The notes below the pieces were generated by a model. The model searched no databases and was not told the DNA's origin. It saw only the letters and a list, made by a program, of their open reading frames with translations. Shown here in pieces: positions 1 to 8,271 of a stretch of DNA of 64,000 nt. The DNA is taken from positions 1-64,000 of the forward strand of contig NZ_QDFV01000002.1 in NCBI RefSeq assembly GCF_003075395.1, in the 5' to 3' direction. This DNA comes from Microbacterium sp. TPD7012 (GTDB lineage: Bacteria; Actinomycetota; Actinomycetes; Actinomycetales; Microbacteriaceae). Both the position numbers and the translations under genes were made by a program. Position 1 is the stretch's first letter. Every line of letters starts with the position of its first letter.

Positions 1-98
1 GGCCTTGCCGGTCTTGGCCGTGTAGTCGGCTGCTCGACGGCGACTGGGAGAACTACTTCGCCGTCGGCGCCGACTACACGGCCAAGACCGGCAAGGCC
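1..98. repeat. 30-bp perfect inverted repeat at the window edge (probable assembly artefact)
   Basis: Bases 1-30 are the exact reverse complement of bases 69-98, with a 38-base loop. Bases 69-98 are normal coding sequence of the sugar-binding protein gene, while bases 1-30 give a nonsense peptide in that frame. A foldback chimera at a contig end is the simplest reading. A genuine rearrangement is possible but less likely. Confidence 0.75.
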
Positions 99-803
99 TG
101 GTACGACCACTCCGGCTTCGTCTGGAACGCCATGGTCAACCAGCTCGACGAGGGCTACTACACCGCCGACGGCAAGGTGAACGTCGAGGACAACGCCGAG
201 CTGAAGGAGCGCTTCGAGCTGCTGGGAGCCGCGACCGAGGGCGGCCAGTCCGCTGCGCAGACCGCCTGGGACTGGAACGGCGGCAAGTCGTTCGTCGACG
301 GCACCTTCGCCACCTTCGTCTGCCCGGGTTGGATGCTGGGCGTCGTCCAGGGCCAGGTCGAGGCCGGCGGCGGAGACGCGGCGACCGGCTGGGACTTCGC
401 CGACGTCTTCCCGGGAGGGGCGGCCAACTGGGGCGGCGCCTTCCTGTCGATCCCAGAGAGCTCGCAGCACCAGGAGGCGGCCGCTGAGCTCGCCGACTGG
501 CTGACGCAGCCCGAGCAGCAGGTGAAGCAGTCCGCCGCCGCGGGCAACTTCCCCTCGACCGTCAAGGCGCAGGAGACTCTCGCCTCCGAGGCGACGCCGA
601 ACGCGTTCTTCAACGACGCACCCACCGGCGCGATCCTGGCCGAGCGCGCGAAGGGCGTCGTGGCGCAGTTCAAGGGCGCCGACGACTCCGTCATCCAGGA
701 GAACGTCTTCGGCCCGGCTCTCAGCGGACTCGACCGCGGTGACACCGACACCCAGGGTGCCTGGGATGCCGCGATCAAGCTCCTGAACGAGCTCGTCGGC
801 TGA
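3..803 (+). CDS. Sugar ABC transporter substrate-binding protein, C-terminal part
   Basis: C-terminal lobe of an extracellular solute-binding protein of the carbohydrate family 1 type, which would deliver a sugar to the two permeases that follow. The frame is open to the window edge, but only from about base 33 does the protein look real; the codons before that lie in an inverted copy of bases 69-98. Features typical of the family are the segment FVDGTFATFVCPGWMLGV, where the protein contacts ligand, and the run GGAFLSIPESSQHQEAAAEL (an alpha-helical C-lobe). No signal peptide is visible because the 5' end is missing. The gene leads an operon with two permeases and a GH1 glucosidase. The ligand is unknown; a beta-glucoside such as cellobiose is an inference from the GH1 neighbour. 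Confidence 0.85.
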   Translation, partial: PCRSWPCSRLLDGDWENYFAVGADYTAKTGKAWYDHSGFVWNAMVNQLDEGYYTADGKVNVEDNAELKERFELLGAATEGGQSAAQTAWDWNGGKSFVDGTFATFVCPGWMLGVVQGQVEAGGGDAATGWDFADVFPGGAANWGGAFLSIPESSQHQEAAAELADWLTQPEQQVKQSAAAGNFPSTVKAQETLASEATPNAFFNDAPTGAILAERAKGVVAQFKGADDSVIQENVFGPALSGLDRGDTDTQGAWDAAIKLLNELVG

Positions 804-814
804 CAACCTCCGCC

Positions 815-858
815 TCGACAGGCTCAGTGACCCCTCACTGGGTTGCTGAGCCTGTCGA
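815..858. repeat. Hairpin made of two inverted CGACAGGCTCAG repeat copies
   Basis: TCGACAGGCTCAG at 815-827 pairs perfectly with CTGAGCCTGTCGA at 846-858. A degenerate third copy (CTTCGACCAGCTCAGGGACC) lies at about 884-903. The hairpin is between the binding-protein gene and its permeases, a common place for a structure that protects or ends the upstream mRNA so that the binding protein is made in excess. It belongs to the same dispersed family as the copies at 21005-21100 and inside purM. Confidence 0.75.
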
Positions 859-920
859 AGCACCCCCACGCGGCCCCTTCGACCAGCTCAGGGACCCCGG
901 TTCCGGACCAAGGAAGACCC

Positions 921-1958
921 ATGACTCTCACCGATGAGCGCCGGGCGACGGCATCCGCGCCCCCGCAGAAGACGGATGCCGCGCCGAAGCGGCCGTGGCG
1001 CCATCGCGTCTCGCGCTTCGACCAGAACGCATCTCCGTACTTCTACATCTCCCCGTTCTTCCTGCTCTTCGGGCTCGTCGGACTGTTCCCGCTGCTCTAC
1101 ACCGTGTGGGTGGCCGTGCACGAGTGGGACCTGCTCAAGGGCGAGGGCGACTTCGTCGGCGTCGGCAACTTCGTCGAGATCCTCGGCGACTCGATGTTCT
1201 GGAACTCGATCGGCAACACCCTGAGCATCTTCCTGCTCTCCGCGATCCCGCAGCTCGCGGTCGCCCTGGTGATCGCCTATCTCCTCGACCGCGGGCTGCG
1301 CGCTCCGACGTTCTGGCGCATGAGCGTGCTCATCCCCTTCGTCGTCACGCCGGTCGCGGTCGCGATCATCTTCTCGAGCATCTTCAACGAGGCCGACGGT
1401 CTCGCCAACAACCTCCTGAACCTCATCGGCATCGCCGACCAGGAGTGGAAGCACAACACGGCGCTGTCGCACATCGCCATCGCGGTGATGGTCAACTTCC
1501 GCTGGACCGGCTACAACGCGCTCATCCTCCTCGCCGCGATGCAGGCCGTCCCGCGCGACCTCTACGAGTCCGCCGCGCTCGACGGCGCCGGGGCCGCACG
1601 CCGCTTCTTCTCCATCACCATCCCCACGATCCGGCCGACGCTGATCTTCGTGATCATCACCGCCACGATCGGCGGGCTGCAGATCTTCGCCGAGCCGCGT
1701 CTCTTCGACGTGTCGACGGCGGGCGGCATCGGCGGCAGCGATCGTCAGTTCCAGACGACCGTGCTCTTCCTCTGGGAGCTCGCCTTCTTCCGCCGCGACC
1801 TCGGTGAGGCATCCGCCGTAGCCATCCTGCTGTTCCTGCTCATCGTGGGCATCGGCGTGATCAACTTCCTGATCTCCCGTCGCATCTCCACGGGCAGCGA
1901 TCCGAAGAACCGGGCTGCGCGCCGCCGCGTCCGCTCGACCAAGGAGGAGGCGCGATGA
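921..1958 (+). CDS. Sugar ABC transporter permease (MalF/UgpA type)
   Basis: Inner-membrane permease, 345 residues, first of a heterodimeric pair for sugar import. Six hydrophobic segments follow a polar N-terminus, beginning at ASPYFYISPFFLLFGLVGLF. The cytoplasmic EAA loop is visible as ESAALDGAGAARRFFSITIP, the docking site for the ATPase. ATG 921 is chosen because AGGAAG lies at 911-916; an in-frame TTG at 843 is possible but falls inside the repeat hairpin. It overlaps the next gene by 4 bases (ATGA). No ATPase gene is present in this operon, as is usual in actinobacteria that use one shared MsiK-type ATPase. Confidence 0.92.
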   Translation: MTLTDERRATASAPPQKTDAAPKRPWRHRVSRFDQNASPYFYISPFFLLFGLVGLFPLLYTVWVAVHEWDLLKGEGDFVGVGNFVEILGDSMFWNSIGNTLSIFLLSAIPQLAVALVIAYLLDRGLRAPTFWRMSVLIPFVVTPVAVAIIFSSIFNEADGLANNLLNLIGIADQEWKHNTALSHIAIAVMVNFRWTGYNALILLAAMQAVPRDLYESAALDGAGAARRFFSITIPTIRPTLIFVIITATIGGLQIFAEPRLFDVSTAGGIGGSDRQFQTTVLFLWELAFFRRDLGEASAVAILLFLLIVGIGVINFLISRRISTGSDPKNRAARRRVRSTKEEAR

Positions 1959-2845
1959 CCGCCACCCAGGCCCTCAGCGTGCCGGAGAAGATCCGCCGCC
2001 GCCGCAGCGCGACCGGAGGGAACGCCGGCATCGGCAGCCGTCCCGGCTTCCTCACCTACGGCCTGCTCGCGGCCTTCATCATCGGCAGCGTGTACCCGCT
2101 GTGGTGGTCCGTGGTCGTGGCGAGCGGCACCAACGCCACCCGCGGCGAGACGCTGCCCCTCATCCCCGGCGGCAACTTCCTCGTCAACGCCGCCAAGGTC
2201 TTCGACGCGATCCCGTTCTGGCTGGCGCTCGGCAACTCCTTCCTCATCTCGGGCATCATCACGATCTCGGTCGTGACCTTCTCGACGCTCGCCGGCTACG
2301 CCTTCGCGAAGCTGCGCTTCAAGGGGCGGGACGGACTGATGATCTTCGTGATCGCGACCATGGCGATCCCCACCCAGCTCGGCATCATCCCGCTGTTCAT
2401 GCTGATGCGCGAGCTCGGCTGGACCGGGTCGATCGGCGCGGTCATCGTGCCGACGCTCGTCACGGCGTTCGGGGTGTTCTTCATGCGGCAGTACCTCGTC
2501 GACGTGATCCCGGACGAGCTGATCGAGGCGGCGCGGATGGACGGCGCGAACCAGTTCCGCACCTTCCTCACCGTCGGTCTCCCGGCTGCCCGCCCCGCCA
2601 TGGCGATCCTCGGCCTCTTCACGTTCATGACCGCGTGGACCGACTACCTGTGGCCGCTGATCGTGCTCTCCCCCCAGAACCCGACCCTGCAGACGGCGCT
2701 CAGCCAGCTGCAGTCCGGGTACTACATCGACTACTCGATCGTGCTCGCCGGCGCGGTGCTCGCGACCCTTCCGCTGCTCGTGCTCTTCGTGGTCGCGGGG
2801 CGGCAGCTGGTCAGTGGCATCATGGCGGGCGCGGTGAAAGGATGA
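1955..2845 (+). CDS. Sugar ABC transporter permease (MalG/UgpE type)
   Basis: Second permease, 296 residues, with six predicted membrane spans and the EAA loop EAARMDGANQFRTFLTVGLP. It ends with GIMAGAVKG, a C-terminus typical of MalG-like permeases. AAGGAGG lies just upstream of its ATG, which overlaps the stop of the preceding permease. The stop codon is followed almost at once by the GH1 gene, so import and hydrolysis of the sugar are probably cotranscribed. Confidence 0.93.
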   Translation: MTATQALSVPEKIRRRRSATGGNAGIGSRPGFLTYGLLAAFIIGSVYPLWWSVVVASGTNATRGETLPLIPGGNFLVNAAKVFDAIPFWLALGNSFLISGIITISVVTFSTLAGYAFAKLRFKGRDGLMIFVIATMAIPTQLGIIPLFMLMRELGWTGSIGAVIVPTLVTAFGVFFMRQYLVDVIPDELIEAARMDGANQFRTFLTVGLPAARPAMAILGLFTFMTAWTDYLWPLIVLSPQNPTLQTALSQLQSGYYIDYSIVLAGAVLATLPLLVLFVVAGRQLVSGIMAGAVKG

Positions 2846-2850
2846 CCTCT

Positions 2851-4281
2851 ATGACGCGCCCCTTCCCTTCGGACTTCCTCTTCGGCGCCGCGACGGCGGC
2901 GTATCAGATCGAAGGAGCGGCCTTCGAGGACGGACGCACCGCCTCGATCTGGGACGCGTTCTCGAAGGTGCCGGGTGCGGTGATCGGCGGCGACGACGGC
3001 GAGGTCGCGTGCGACCACTATCACCGCTACGCCGACGATGTCGCACTCATGCGCGAGATCGGGCTGCAGACGTACCGGTTCTCCACGTCATGGTCGCGGG
3101 TGCGCCCCGACGGCGGCGCCGTGAACCCGAAGGGCGTCGACTTCTACGAGCGCCTGGTCGACGAGCTGCTCGCCGCCGACATCCTGCCCTGGCTCACGCT
3201 GTATCACTGGGACATGCCGCAGGCGCTGCAGGATGCCGGGGGCTGGACCAACCGGGACACCGTCGACCGCTTCCTGGAGTACGCCGGCACCATGCACGAC
3301 GCGCTGGGCGACCGGGTCAACGTCTGGACCACGCTGAACGAGCCGTGGTGCTCGTCGTTCCTGTCGTACACCGGCGGTGAGCACGCGCCGGGGCACACGA
3401 GCATCGCCGAGGGGCTGCTGGCGTCGCATCACCTGCTGCTCGCGCACGGCGCCACGGTCCGCGAGCTGCGCGGCCGCGACGCGTCGCTCAACCTCGGCAT
3501 CACGCTGAACCACACGGTCGCCGACCCGGCCGACCCGCAGAACCCCGCCGACGTCGATGCCGCGCGCCGTGTCGACGGGCAGTTCAACCGCTGGTTCCTC
3601 GACCCGATCTACCGCGGGGCCTACCCGGCCGACATCGTCGAGGACATCCGGGCGGTCGATGCGGATGCCGTCGCCCTGTTCGAGGCTGCGGTCCACGATG
3701 GCGACCTCGAGACCATCTCGCAGCACATCGACACCCAGGGCGTGAACTACTACCACGGCGACTTCGTGGCGGGCGCGGCTCCCGCCGAGCCGCCGGTCTC
3801 GGGCGGTCCCGCGACCGAGCGGAAGGGGCGCAGCCCGTACCCCTCGAGCGACGGCATCCATTCGGTCGAGCGGGGTCTCCCGCGCACCGCGCAGAACTGG
3901 GAGGTGCAGCCGGAGGGGCTCACCCGCCTCCTCCAGCGCGTGTGGACCGAGTACGCGGAGCCTGCGGGAACCGTGCTCTACATGACCGAGAACGGTGCCG
4001 CCTATGACGACGTCGCCGTGGTCGAAGACGGCGAGACCCGGGTGCACGACGCCGAGCGCACCGAGTTCCTGCGCCTGCACCTCGGCGCCGTCCTGGATGC
4101 CGCGGATGCGGGCGTCGACGTGCGCGGCTACTTCTACTGGTCGATGTTCGACAACTACGAGTGGGCCTGGGGCTACGACAAGCGGTTCGGCATCGTGCGC
4201 GTCGACTACGACACGCAGGAGCGGAGCCTGAAGGACTCCGGCAGGGAGTACGCGCGCATCATCGCCGCCCGCAGCCTCTGA
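2851..4281 (+). CDS. GH1 beta-glucosidase
   Basis: Cytoplasmic retaining glycoside hydrolase of family 1, 476 residues, the usual family length. The N-terminus FPSDFLFGAATAAYQIEGA is the GH1 signature. The acid/base Glu is in TLNEPW (about E164) and the nucleophile Glu in YMTENGAA (about E380). There is no signal peptide, so it would act on a disaccharide brought in by the ABC transporter upstream, cellobiose or a similar beta-glucoside being likely. ATG 2851 is preferred because GAAAGGA lies 8 bases upstream; ATG 2842, which overlaps the permease stop, is the alternative and adds three residues. Confidence 0.93.
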   Translation: MTRPFPSDFLFGAATAAYQIEGAAFEDGRTASIWDAFSKVPGAVIGGDDGEVACDHYHRYADDVALMREIGLQTYRFSTSWSRVRPDGGAVNPKGVDFYERLVDELLAADILPWLTLYHWDMPQALQDAGGWTNRDTVDRFLEYAGTMHDALGDRVNVWTTLNEPWCSSFLSYTGGEHAPGHTSIAEGLLASHHLLLAHGATVRELRGRDASLNLGITLNHTVADPADPQNPADVDAARRVDGQFNRWFLDPIYRGAYPADIVEDIRAVDADAVALFEAAVHDGDLETISQHIDTQGVNYYHGDFVAGAAPAEPPVSGGPATERKGRSPYPSSDGIHSVERGLPRTAQNWEVQPEGLTRLLQRVWTEYAEPAGTVLYMTENGAAYDDVAVVEDGETRVHDAERTEFLRLHLGAVLDAADAGVDVRGYFYWSMFDNYEWAWGYDKRFGIVRVDYDTQERSLKDSGREYARIIAARSL

Positions 4282-4292
4282 GCCGATCCGCC

Positions 4293-4353
4293 GTTCGAAT
4301 CGCGCGAATGGTCGCCTGCGGGCCGGAAAAGGGACCAGTCAGCCGATTCGAAC
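4293..4353. repeat. Imperfect inverted repeat after the GH1 gene
   Basis: GTTCGAATCG (4293-4302) pairs with CGATTCGAAC (4344-4353), and inside it TGGTC (4309-4313) pairs with GACCA (4333-4337). It may end the sugar operon, or be a relative of the end-conserved hairpin elements elsewhere in the window. There is no T-run after it. Confidence 0.55.
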
Positions 4354-4429
4354 AGGGCTCCGGGGCCGGTCGACGCCGGAGATGCACGCGGAGCAGACAG
4401 AATAGGGCGATGGAAGAGAGCGTGCGGTG

Positions 4430-5425
4430 ATGTCGTCACGGGCGACCATCGAGGAGGTGGCATCCGCTGCCGGGGTGTCCCGGTCGACGGTGTCGCGGGT
4501 GGTGAACGGCTCGACGGCGGTGAGCCCCGAGGCGCTCGCCGCGGTGCGTGCCGCGATCGACGAGCTGAGCTACGTGCCCAACCGTGCCGCCCGGTCGCTG
4601 GCATCACGGCAGACCCACGCGATCGCCCTGATCGTCCCGGAGGACACGAACCGCTTCTTCGGCGACCCGTTCTTCGCCGCGATCGTCGCCGGCATCACCG
4701 GCAGGCTCGGCGGCTCGGACTACCTGCTCAACCTGCTGATCGCCAGCGACGACCCCGGCGACAAGATGACGAGCTTCGTGCGCAACGGCGGTGTCGACGG
4801 CGCGCTGATCGTGTCGCACCACACCAGCGACGCGTTCATCGATCGGATCGCGGATGCCGTTCCTGTCGTTTACGGCGGACGCCCTGTGCGCCGACGCGAG
4901 ACCGACTACGTCGTCGACGTGGACAACGTCGCCGGGGCGGAGAACGCCACCCGCCGACTGGTCGACATCGGTCGGACCCGCATCGCGACGGTCTCCGGCA
5001 CGCCGACCATGGTGTCGTCGATCGACCGCATGCAGGGATTCCGGCGGGCCCTCGCGGATGCCGGGCTGCAGCCGTTCGCGGAGGAGGCCGGCGACTACAG
5101 CGAGGCCAGCGGAGCCGATGCCATGCGCCGCATCCTCGCGGCGGGTGCGCCCGACGCGGTGTTCGTCGCGAGCGACCTGATGGCGCGGGGCGCGCTCACA
5201 GCCCTGCGCTCGGCAGGACTGCGCGTTCCGGAGGATGTGGCGCTCGTCGGCTTCGACGACTCCTCGGTCGCGACGTCGACCGAGCCCGCGCTGACCACGA
5301 TGCGCCAGCCGATGTACGCCCAGGGTGAGGCCATGGCGGGCGTGCTGCTGGCGCGGCTCGCGGGCGAGGAGCCGGCGCACACGACGATCCTGCCGACCGA
5401 GCTCGTGGTGCGGGAGTCGGCCTAG
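4430..5425 (+). CDS. LacI-family transcriptional regulator
   Basis: Repressor of 331 residues. The N-terminal helix-turn-helix (ATIEEVASAAGVSRSTVSRV) and hinge helix (YVPNRAARSLASRQT) are followed by a periplasmic-binding-protein-like effector domain ending with VGFDDSSVATSTEPALTTMR, all typical of LacI. It sits just after the sugar operon on the same strand and probably controls it; the operon's own promoter is outside the window. GTG 4427 lies directly before ATG 4430; GGAAGAGAG upstream suits either. No clear palindromic operator is visible in the 145 bases before it. Confidence 0.92.
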   Translation: MSSRATIEEVASAAGVSRSTVSRVVNGSTAVSPEALAAVRAAIDELSYVPNRAARSLASRQTHAIALIVPEDTNRFFGDPFFAAIVAGITGRLGGSDYLLNLLIASDDPGDKMTSFVRNGGVDGALIVSHHTSDAFIDRIADAVPVVYGGRPVRRRETDYVVDVDNVAGAENATRRLVDIGRTRIATVSGTPTMVSSIDRMQGFRRALADAGLQPFAEEAGDYSEASGADAMRRILAAGAPDAVFVASDLMARGALTALRSAGLRVPEDVALVGFDDSSVATSTEPALTTMRQPMYAQGEAMAGVLLARLAGEEPAHTTILPTELVVRESA

Positions 5426-5457
5426 CGGGCTCGAGTTCGCGGCACGGGAGAGGTGAA

Positions 5458-5504
5458 CACGGCTGTGGCCCTGGCGCCCCCTCCGGGCCAGGCCCACAGC
5501 CGTG
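5458..5504. terminator. Terminator hairpin between convergent genes
   Basis: CACGGCTGTGG (5458-5468) and CCACAGCCGTG (5494-5504) form a perfect outer stem, with further CCCTGG/CCAGG pairing inside. It lies between the LacI gene and the convergent membrane-protein gene and could serve both strands. It lacks a long T-run, as is common in high-G+C actinobacteria. Confidence 0.8.
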
Positions 5505-5515
5505 GGTCTAGGAGC

Positions 5516-6565
5516 TCAGCCGAGGCCGAGCGTTCGCAGCAGGCCGCCGCCGAACAGCGAGAACGCCGTCACTCCGGCTGACAGCAGCAGCACGCCGGCG
5601 GTCCCCGCGACGGCGAGGACGGAGATCCCGCGGCCGCCGAGCCGCTGCCCGCGGAGCCCGACGGAGACGCCGGCCCTCGCGGCGATCTCGCCGGCGTCGT
5701 CGTCGCGGTACAGCGCGGTGCGCGCGGCGAAGCGGCGGTGGAACTCCTCGGCGAGCGTGATCGCGGCGGCCATGGTCTCGGCGCGATCGAATCGGGTGCT
5801 CGCGGGCAGATAGACGTAGAGCCGGTCGGAGACGAGCTCGATCTCGGCACCTGCGCCGAGGTCCAGCACCCGGGCCATGAGATCGGGCGTGAAGATGTAC
5901 AGCGCGTCCTGCTGGTAGCCCTCGGGCACGATCAGGCGGAAGGTCGAGGCGAAGTCGCCCTCGAGATCCATCCGGGCCGCTCCCCGGCCGAGCCCCAGCG
6001 TGGGGATGATGCTGCGTCGCTTGTTGGCGAGCACGATGTGCGGCAGGGATGCCGGCAGCGGCAGCTCGATGAATGCGAACGGGCGCTGCACGGTCGCCCG
6101 CTCCTGCCCGCGGGATACCGAGTGGTGCACGCCGAGCTCGAACGGCATCCGCTCGTCGTCGCACGCGACGATCGCGCGCTCCTGGCCGCGCAGGACGCGG
6201 GTGAAAGCCGCTCCCGGTCGGCGGGTGTGCTCGAGCGTGTCGGCGTAGGCCCATCCGTTCTGCCAGGCGAACGCGGCGATCTTGACCCTGCGGCTCAGCC
6301 CGACGGAGTACCAGACGAATCCGACCGCGGCGAGCACGGTGTACCCGATGACGAACACCCCGAGGATCGGCGCGACCGCGAGGATGTCGGTGCGCCCGAG
6401 GAACCACAGTCCCACGAGCATCGCCGCGGCGAACAGCAGCACGGCGATGAGGATCACCACGAAGCGGCGGTGCGGCGGCATCCGGCAGATGCGCTCGTAG
6501 GCGAGGATGTCGCGGAATCCGGCGCTGCGTCGCAGCGGTTCCAGGTCGACGGTCAGCGGCTCCAC
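5516..6565 (-). CDS. Membrane protein of unknown function, partner of the DUF1266 protein
   Basis: 349 residues. Two membrane segments lie near residues 34-56 and 62-90 and one at the C-terminus (GISVLAVAGTAGVLLLSAGV), with a large soluble middle part. The GTG start at 6565 lies inside the 3' end of the upstream DUF1266 gene (13-base overlap), and its frame is the only one open through the whole region. No known family is recognised. The tight overlap suggests the two proteins are made together and may work together at the membrane. A later ATG (giving MPPHRRFVV) would keep all membrane segments. Confidence 0.7.
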   Translation of the reverse strand: MEPLTVDLEPLRRSAGFRDILAYERICRMPPHRRFVVILIAVLLFAAAMLVGLWFLGRTDILAVAPILGVFVIGYTVLAAVGFVWYSVGLSRRVKIAAFAWQNGWAYADTLEHTRRPGAAFTRVLRGQERAIVACDDERMPFELGVHHSVSRGQERATVQRPFAFIELPLPASLPHIVLANKRRSIIPTLGLGRGAARMDLEGDFASTFRLIVPEGYQQDALYIFTPDLMARVLDLGAGAEIELVSDRLYVYLPASTRFDRAETMAAAITLAEEFHRRFAARTALYRDDDAGEIAARAGVSVGLRGQRLGGRGISVLAVAGTAGVLLLSAGVTAFSLFGGGLLRTLGLG

Positions 6566-7425
6566 GACAGCGTCGCCCACGGGCCGTTGCGCTTCTCGGT
6601 CGCGGCGGCCTTGAAGTCCGACCAGCCGTCGCCGAACTTCTCGAACGACTTCTCGTCGACGTTGCCGTCGCTCCAGTGCATGACGCGCCCCGCGATGTAG
6701 CTCAGGCCGAAGTCGGCCCACGAGGTGAAGCCGGGGCGTGCGTCGGCGTTGATCCGACGGATGATCTCCCGCGCCTCCGCGACGTCGCCGTGACCCAGCG
6801 CGACACCCCAGGTCGTCATCGCGACGGCCTGGCCCAGGGCGTACCCGTCGAGCGTCTTCACGAAGACCCCGGGCGACACGATGTCCTTGCCGACGCGCTT
6901 GCGCACCTCCGACTCGATGTACTCGATCGCGGTGACGAAGCTGCGCGCATCGCGCTTGTCGCCGCCTTCCTCCACGATCGCCGCGAGCCATTCCTTGGCC
7001 TTCGGCGTGCGGCCGAGACGTTCGGCGACCGCGGTGCGGACGGCGAGGTAGAGCGTCCACATCTCGCGGCGGCGACGGTCGCTGGTGAGGCGCTCGATGT
7101 TGTCGAGCCAGTCCTGACGCGAGTGCACGCCCCACTGGTCGACGAGCACGGACTTCTCCCGCGCGCCGAGTCCCGAGGCGGTCGGGTCGTTCCACGGACC
7201 GGAGGGGAGGTTCGTGATCTGCAGGAACCCGAGTGCGATCTCGTTGGCCTCGGCGTCGGCCGTGGAGAACTGCTCCGAGGGCTTCACCTTCGCGTCGGGC
7301 AGCAGCCAGACGACGATGAAGAACAGCACGATGACGCCGACGATCGCCCACACCCACCACTGCTCGATGAGCCAGCCGATGATCGAGCCGAGGTCATTGA
7401 AGTCGACGCGCGCGAAAGGGTGCAT
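6553..7425 (-). CDS. DUF1266 domain protein with N-terminal membrane anchor
   Basis: 290 residues. One strong transmembrane helix is near the N-terminus (WVWAIVGVIVLFFIVVWLL), followed by a soluble domain. The pattern DQWGVHSRQDWLDNIERL and the later Trp-rich WADFGLSYIAGRVMHWS resemble DUF1266 proteins of the YbeU/YbeR type, whose function is unknown. AGGAG precedes ATG 7425. It is divergent from a TetR regulator with a palindrome and a shared TCTATA/TATAGA box between them, so it is probably repressed by that regulator. Confidence 0.75.
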   Translation of the reverse strand: MHPFARVDFNDLGSIIGWLIEQWWVWAIVGVIVLFFIVVWLLPDAKVKPSEQFSTADAEANEIALGFLQITNLPSGPWNDPTASGLGAREKSVLVDQWGVHSRQDWLDNIERLTSDRRRREMWTLYLAVRTAVAERLGRTPKAKEWLAAIVEEGGDKRDARSFVTAIEYIESEVRKRVGKDIVSPGVFVKTLDGYALGQAVAMTTWGVALGHGDVAEAREIIRRINADARPGFTSWADFGLSYIAGRVMHWSDGNVDEKSFEKFGDGWSDFKAAATEKRNGPWATLSWSR

Positions 7426-7465
7426 TGCTACTCCTGGCAGGGATGAATCCGTGGTCGTTCACAGA

Positions 7466-7496
7466 TTGAACGAACATTCAGTGAGTAATCTATACG
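7466..7496. promoter_or_regulatory. Divergent promoter with TetR-type operator
   Basis: An imperfect palindrome TGAACGAACATTCA lies at 7467-7480. On the + strand TTGAAC (7466-7471) could be a -35 box with TCTATA (7489-7494) as -10 at 17 bases. On the - strand the same bases read TATAGA as a -10 box, placing the start of the DUF1266 transcript at the palindrome. One bound regulator could therefore silence both directions. Confidence 0.6.
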
Positions 7497-7549
7497 GCAC
7501 GGGGAGGATTTCGAAAGCTGCGGTCGCGAACTCAGGAGGTGGATGCCGC

Positions 7550-8221
7550 ATGGCGCGCTCCGACGAACGGAACAGAGTCGCGCGGGAACGCTCGCGCGAG
7601 GCGCTGCTCCAGGCGGCGATCGAGGTCTTCAGCGAGCGGGGCGTCTCGGGGGCCAGCATCGCCGAGATCACCTCCCGCGCCGGCGTCGCCCAGGGGCTCG
7701 TGAACTATCACTTCGGGGGCAAGGATCATCTGGTCGCCGCGGTGATCGACCGCTGGTTCGAGACCGTCCTCGGTTTCGCCCGCGTCGAAGGGACGCCGGA
7801 CGAGGCGCTCGCCGCGGTCATCGACGGGGCCCTCATGGCGACGGCCTACGCGCTTCCGCTGCAGAGGGCCGTGCTCGCCATGCAGCAGCAGCCTGCGACG
7901 CACCGTCTCTTCGCCGAGTCCGAGGCGCGGCACGAGGCGGCCGCGACGGCGGCGGAGGATGCCGTGCGCGATCTGTTCCGCGCCCGCGGCGCCGACGACC
8001 CGGCGCTCGAGGAGGTCATGCTGCGGAGCACGCTCGAGGGGATCTTCGTGAAGTACGCGGTGTTCGGCGAGACCTATCCGCTGGAGGACGCGCGGCGATG
8101 GATGCACCGGCGCTACGGCCTGCCCGAGCCCGCCGCGCCGATGCCCATGGCACCCGTCCTCGTGCGCGACGGACAGCCCCGCCCGCGAGCGAGCGGAGCT
8201 GTCTGCCCAGGCGATTCCTGA
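7550..8221 (+). CDS. TetR-family transcriptional regulator
   Basis: 223 residues. The N-terminal helix-turn-helix is clear: LLQAAIEVFSERGVSGASIAEI followed by AGVAQGLVNYHFGGKDHLV. The C-terminal ligand domain resembles those of BetI/RutR-like regulators but no ligand can be named. ATG 7550 has AGGAGG (7534-7539) ten bases upstream. It is divergent from the DUF1266/membrane pair and probably autoregulated through the palindrome at 7467. The Pro/Ala-rich tail after residue 190 is unusual for the family and probably disordered. Confidence 0.92.
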   Translation: MARSDERNRVARERSREALLQAAIEVFSERGVSGASIAEITSRAGVAQGLVNYHFGGKDHLVAAVIDRWFETVLGFARVEGTPDEALAAVIDGALMATAYALPLQRAVLAMQQQPATHRLFAESEARHEAAATAAEDAVRDLFRARGADDPALEEVMLRSTLEGIFVKYAVFGETYPLEDARRWMHRRYGLPEPAAPMPMAPVLVRDGQPRPRASGAVCPGDS

Positions 8222-8223
8222 GC

Positions 8224-8253
8224 GAGACGCGCCGAGACGCGCCGAGACGCGCC
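8224..8253. repeat. Three tandem copies of GAGACGCGCC
   Basis: A 10-bp unit repeated three times without change, directly after the TetR stop codon. The same GAGACGCG core is repeated at 43084-43127, also right after a stop codon and before a convergent gene. Confidence 0.85.
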
Positions 8254-8271
8254 GCCCGGACCGCCCGGCCG

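Noticed and set aside
843..920. TTG start extending the first permease
   Set aside because: The added residues are the translated repeat hairpin, and AGGAAG before ATG 921 gives a normal start.
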